Positions 63,054 through 64,000 of a stretch of 64,000 bases of DNA are shown one piece after another (within the stretch, counting starts at the first letter, position 1; every line of letters starts with the position of its first letter). A program made the position numbers and the translations under genes. Below the pieces are notes generated by a model. It was not told the DNA's origin and ran no database searches. It saw only the letters and a list, made by a program, of their open reading frames with translations. The DNA is from Photobacterium proteolyticum. Lineage in GTDB: Bacteria > Pseudomonadota > Gammaproteobacteria > Enterobacterales > Vibrionaceae. The stretch is taken from NCBI RefSeq assembly GCF_001939735.1, contig NZ_MJIL01000051.1, forward strand, positions 1-64,000, in the 5' to 3' direction.

Positions 63054-63860
63054 TTAAGTGTTTGAAACCAAACGGATTGTTTTGGTTTGCATGGTTCTTG
63101 GTATGTCACTTATATAACCGAAGTAGTAACTGGCACCTAATAATTTAAACTGGTTAAGATCTTTTTGAGTCGCAACTCTTCCAGCAATGAATTTTATATT
63201 GTTTTTACGAACAAAGTGAACGATAGGAATAAGACCCTCCTTCATTTCCTTTGTCTCTAATGGTTGGGAAACTTTAATTGCATCTGGAGTGCATTGTTCC
63301 AGAAAATCGAGGTACTCGGAGGGGGTATATATATCAACCCATAGGCTTGTCGCCTTGTTCCTGAGCGAGGCGATATTGCTTGATAGACTGAGTTGATCCA
63401 AGTTTCCGGTATGCAGTTGGACACACGGTGTAATGTGCGAAAGGGCATCTCTGTGGTAGTAGAAAATCTGTTGCAAGAACGCTTGCCCTAAAGGCCAGTT
63501 GAGGGTTTCTGCCTTGATAGGTACCACCAGGCTGCTGATCATATCCGGGTGAAATATCTCGAGCTGAAAACTAATATGCTTGACGGCCAAATACAGACTG
63601 TACATATCGAGGCAAAATGTCATTTGCCGTGAGAGATCAAAGCTATACACACTTTGCTCGCTGTTGCCGCCAAACCGCAGTGTCAGGTGCTGATACTTCA
63701 CCTCATTGGTCTGGGCGTTTCGGATAGCCTGACATACATGACGAATATCATTGGACTGAAATGCATCAAGAATGATCGCATCGTCTTTTGTTCTTGTCAG
63801 CGAAGGAACTAGGTTCGTCACAAAGTTATACAGAGCGTCATGGGTTGTTAATCTATCCAA
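63054..63860 (-). CDS. Degenerate EAL-domain protein in the lateral flagellar locus
   Basis: 268 aa, EAL-like fold without the catalytic residues. The tail DAIKVSQPLETKEMKEGLIP, VRKNNIKFIAGRVATQKDLN and LLGASYYFGYISD aligns with EAL strands 'IKID', 'iAEGVET' and 'lGxxxxQGY', but AEGVE is AGRVAT and no E-A/V-L or DDFGxG motif is visible. It therefore should not hydrolyse c-di-GMP and may be a binding or regulatory protein like YdiV/RflP. The start is TTG 63860, which overlaps the flhA stop by 8 bp, so it is coupled to the export gate gene. Confidence 0.7.
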   Translation of the reverse strand: MDRLTTHDALYNFVTNLVPSLTRTKDDAIILDAFQSNDIRHVCQAIRNAQTNEVKYQHLTLRFGGNSEQSVYSFDLSRQMTFCLDMYSLYLAVKHISFQLEIFHPDMISSLVVPIKAETLNWPLGQAFLQQIFYYHRDALSHITPCVQLHTGNLDQLSLSSNIASLRNKATSLWVDIYTPSEYLDFLEQCTPDAIKVSQPLETKEMKEGLIPIVHFVRKNNIKFIAGRVATQKDLNQFKLLGASYYFGYISDIPRTMQTKTIRLVSNT

Positions 63861-64000
63861 GGTTACCTACCACATTGATTTGCTTGTTTTCTGGCACTTC
63901 GTTGTAAGACAGCACCGCCAGCCCCTGCGCGAAGGTACGGGCATATCGTGATAATAGCGGTCGGAGTTGTGGCATCACCAGCAAGACAGGGGCCAGGCCT
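63853..64000 (-). CDS. flhA: FlhA (lateral), 3' end only
   Basis: The minus strand from the window edge encodes GLAPVLLVMPQLRPLLSRYA and ..AVLSYNEVPENKQINVVG before the stop at 63853-63855. This is the C-terminus of FlhA, the export-gate platform (the 'VLSYNEIP' motif is diagnostic). The 5' part lies outside the window, so the truncation is a window edge effect. Confidence 0.85.
   Translation of the reverse strand, partial: GLAPVLLVMPQLRPLLSRYARTFAQGLAVLSYNEVPENKQINVVGNLG

Overview
The window looks like a chromosomal segment of a marine gammaproteobacterium of the Vibrionaceae, most likely Photobacterium or a close relative. This rests on a complete lateral (laf-type) flagellar locus, the gene set (agmatine deiminase pathway, two MCPs, MlaA, MupG-like protein) and tRNA-Ser organisation. 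The species assignment is inference; no rRNA or species marker is present.

Layout. (1) 1-5,800: a mobile-DNA-scarred stretch. It holds 23-bp tandem repeats like an IS21-type end, an AT-rich multicopper oxidase and TMEM175-like channel pair, a YgiW-type OB-fold protein, mlaA, a frameshifted polysaccharide deacetylase and a deleted group II intron with a strong Fur-like box beside it. (2) 5,800-12,700: two large convergent lipoproteins, LysR gene debris and a Cys-rich YraQ-type permease. (3) 13,000-20,000: an HD-GYP protein, a zinc-ribbon protein, and a two-gene RNA-processing operon made of RtcB ligase and a protein fusing a Clp1-like P-loop domain to an RNase Z-like metallo-beta-lactamase. 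A short paralogous methionyl-tRNA synthetase converges on it. (4) 20,300-24,800: two chemoreceptors flanking tRNA-Ser(UGA), whose 3' end is duplicated downstream. (5) 24,900-32,300: an agmatine catabolic locus (TetR regulator, carbamate kinase, antiporter, agmatine deiminase, putrescine carbamoyltransferase) followed by a protein of three tandem RidA domains; similar operator-like elements lie before the antiporter and before the triple-RidA gene. (6) 32,600-42,300: mixed genes, including a MoxR ATPase whose VWA partner is decapitated and fused tail to head with an LRR gene, a GNAT-like gene behind a Fur-like box, a MupG-family protein, a zinc-ribbon membrane protein, and a divergent LysR/adenylosuccinate-synthetase paralogue pair. 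(7) 42,300-64,000: the lateral flagellar locus.

The flagellar locus has three transcription blocks. flgA-flgM-flgN plus a lytic transglycosylase run on the minus strand. flgBCDEFGHIJKL and a LafW-like gene run on the plus strand behind a sigma-54 promoter. The minus-strand block carries flhA (3' end only), a degenerate EAL gene, flagellin (lafA), then fliD-fliS-fliT-fliK-fliL-lafS(sigma28)-lafT(MotA)-lafU(MotB), the last operon behind a near-perfect sigma-54 promoter. FlgJ lacks a muramidase domain, and the transglycosylase translationally coupled to flgN probably replaces it.

The most promising candidates for less-described biology are the RtcB plus Clp1/RNase Z fusion operon and the triple-RidA protein apparently co-regulated with agmatine degradation.
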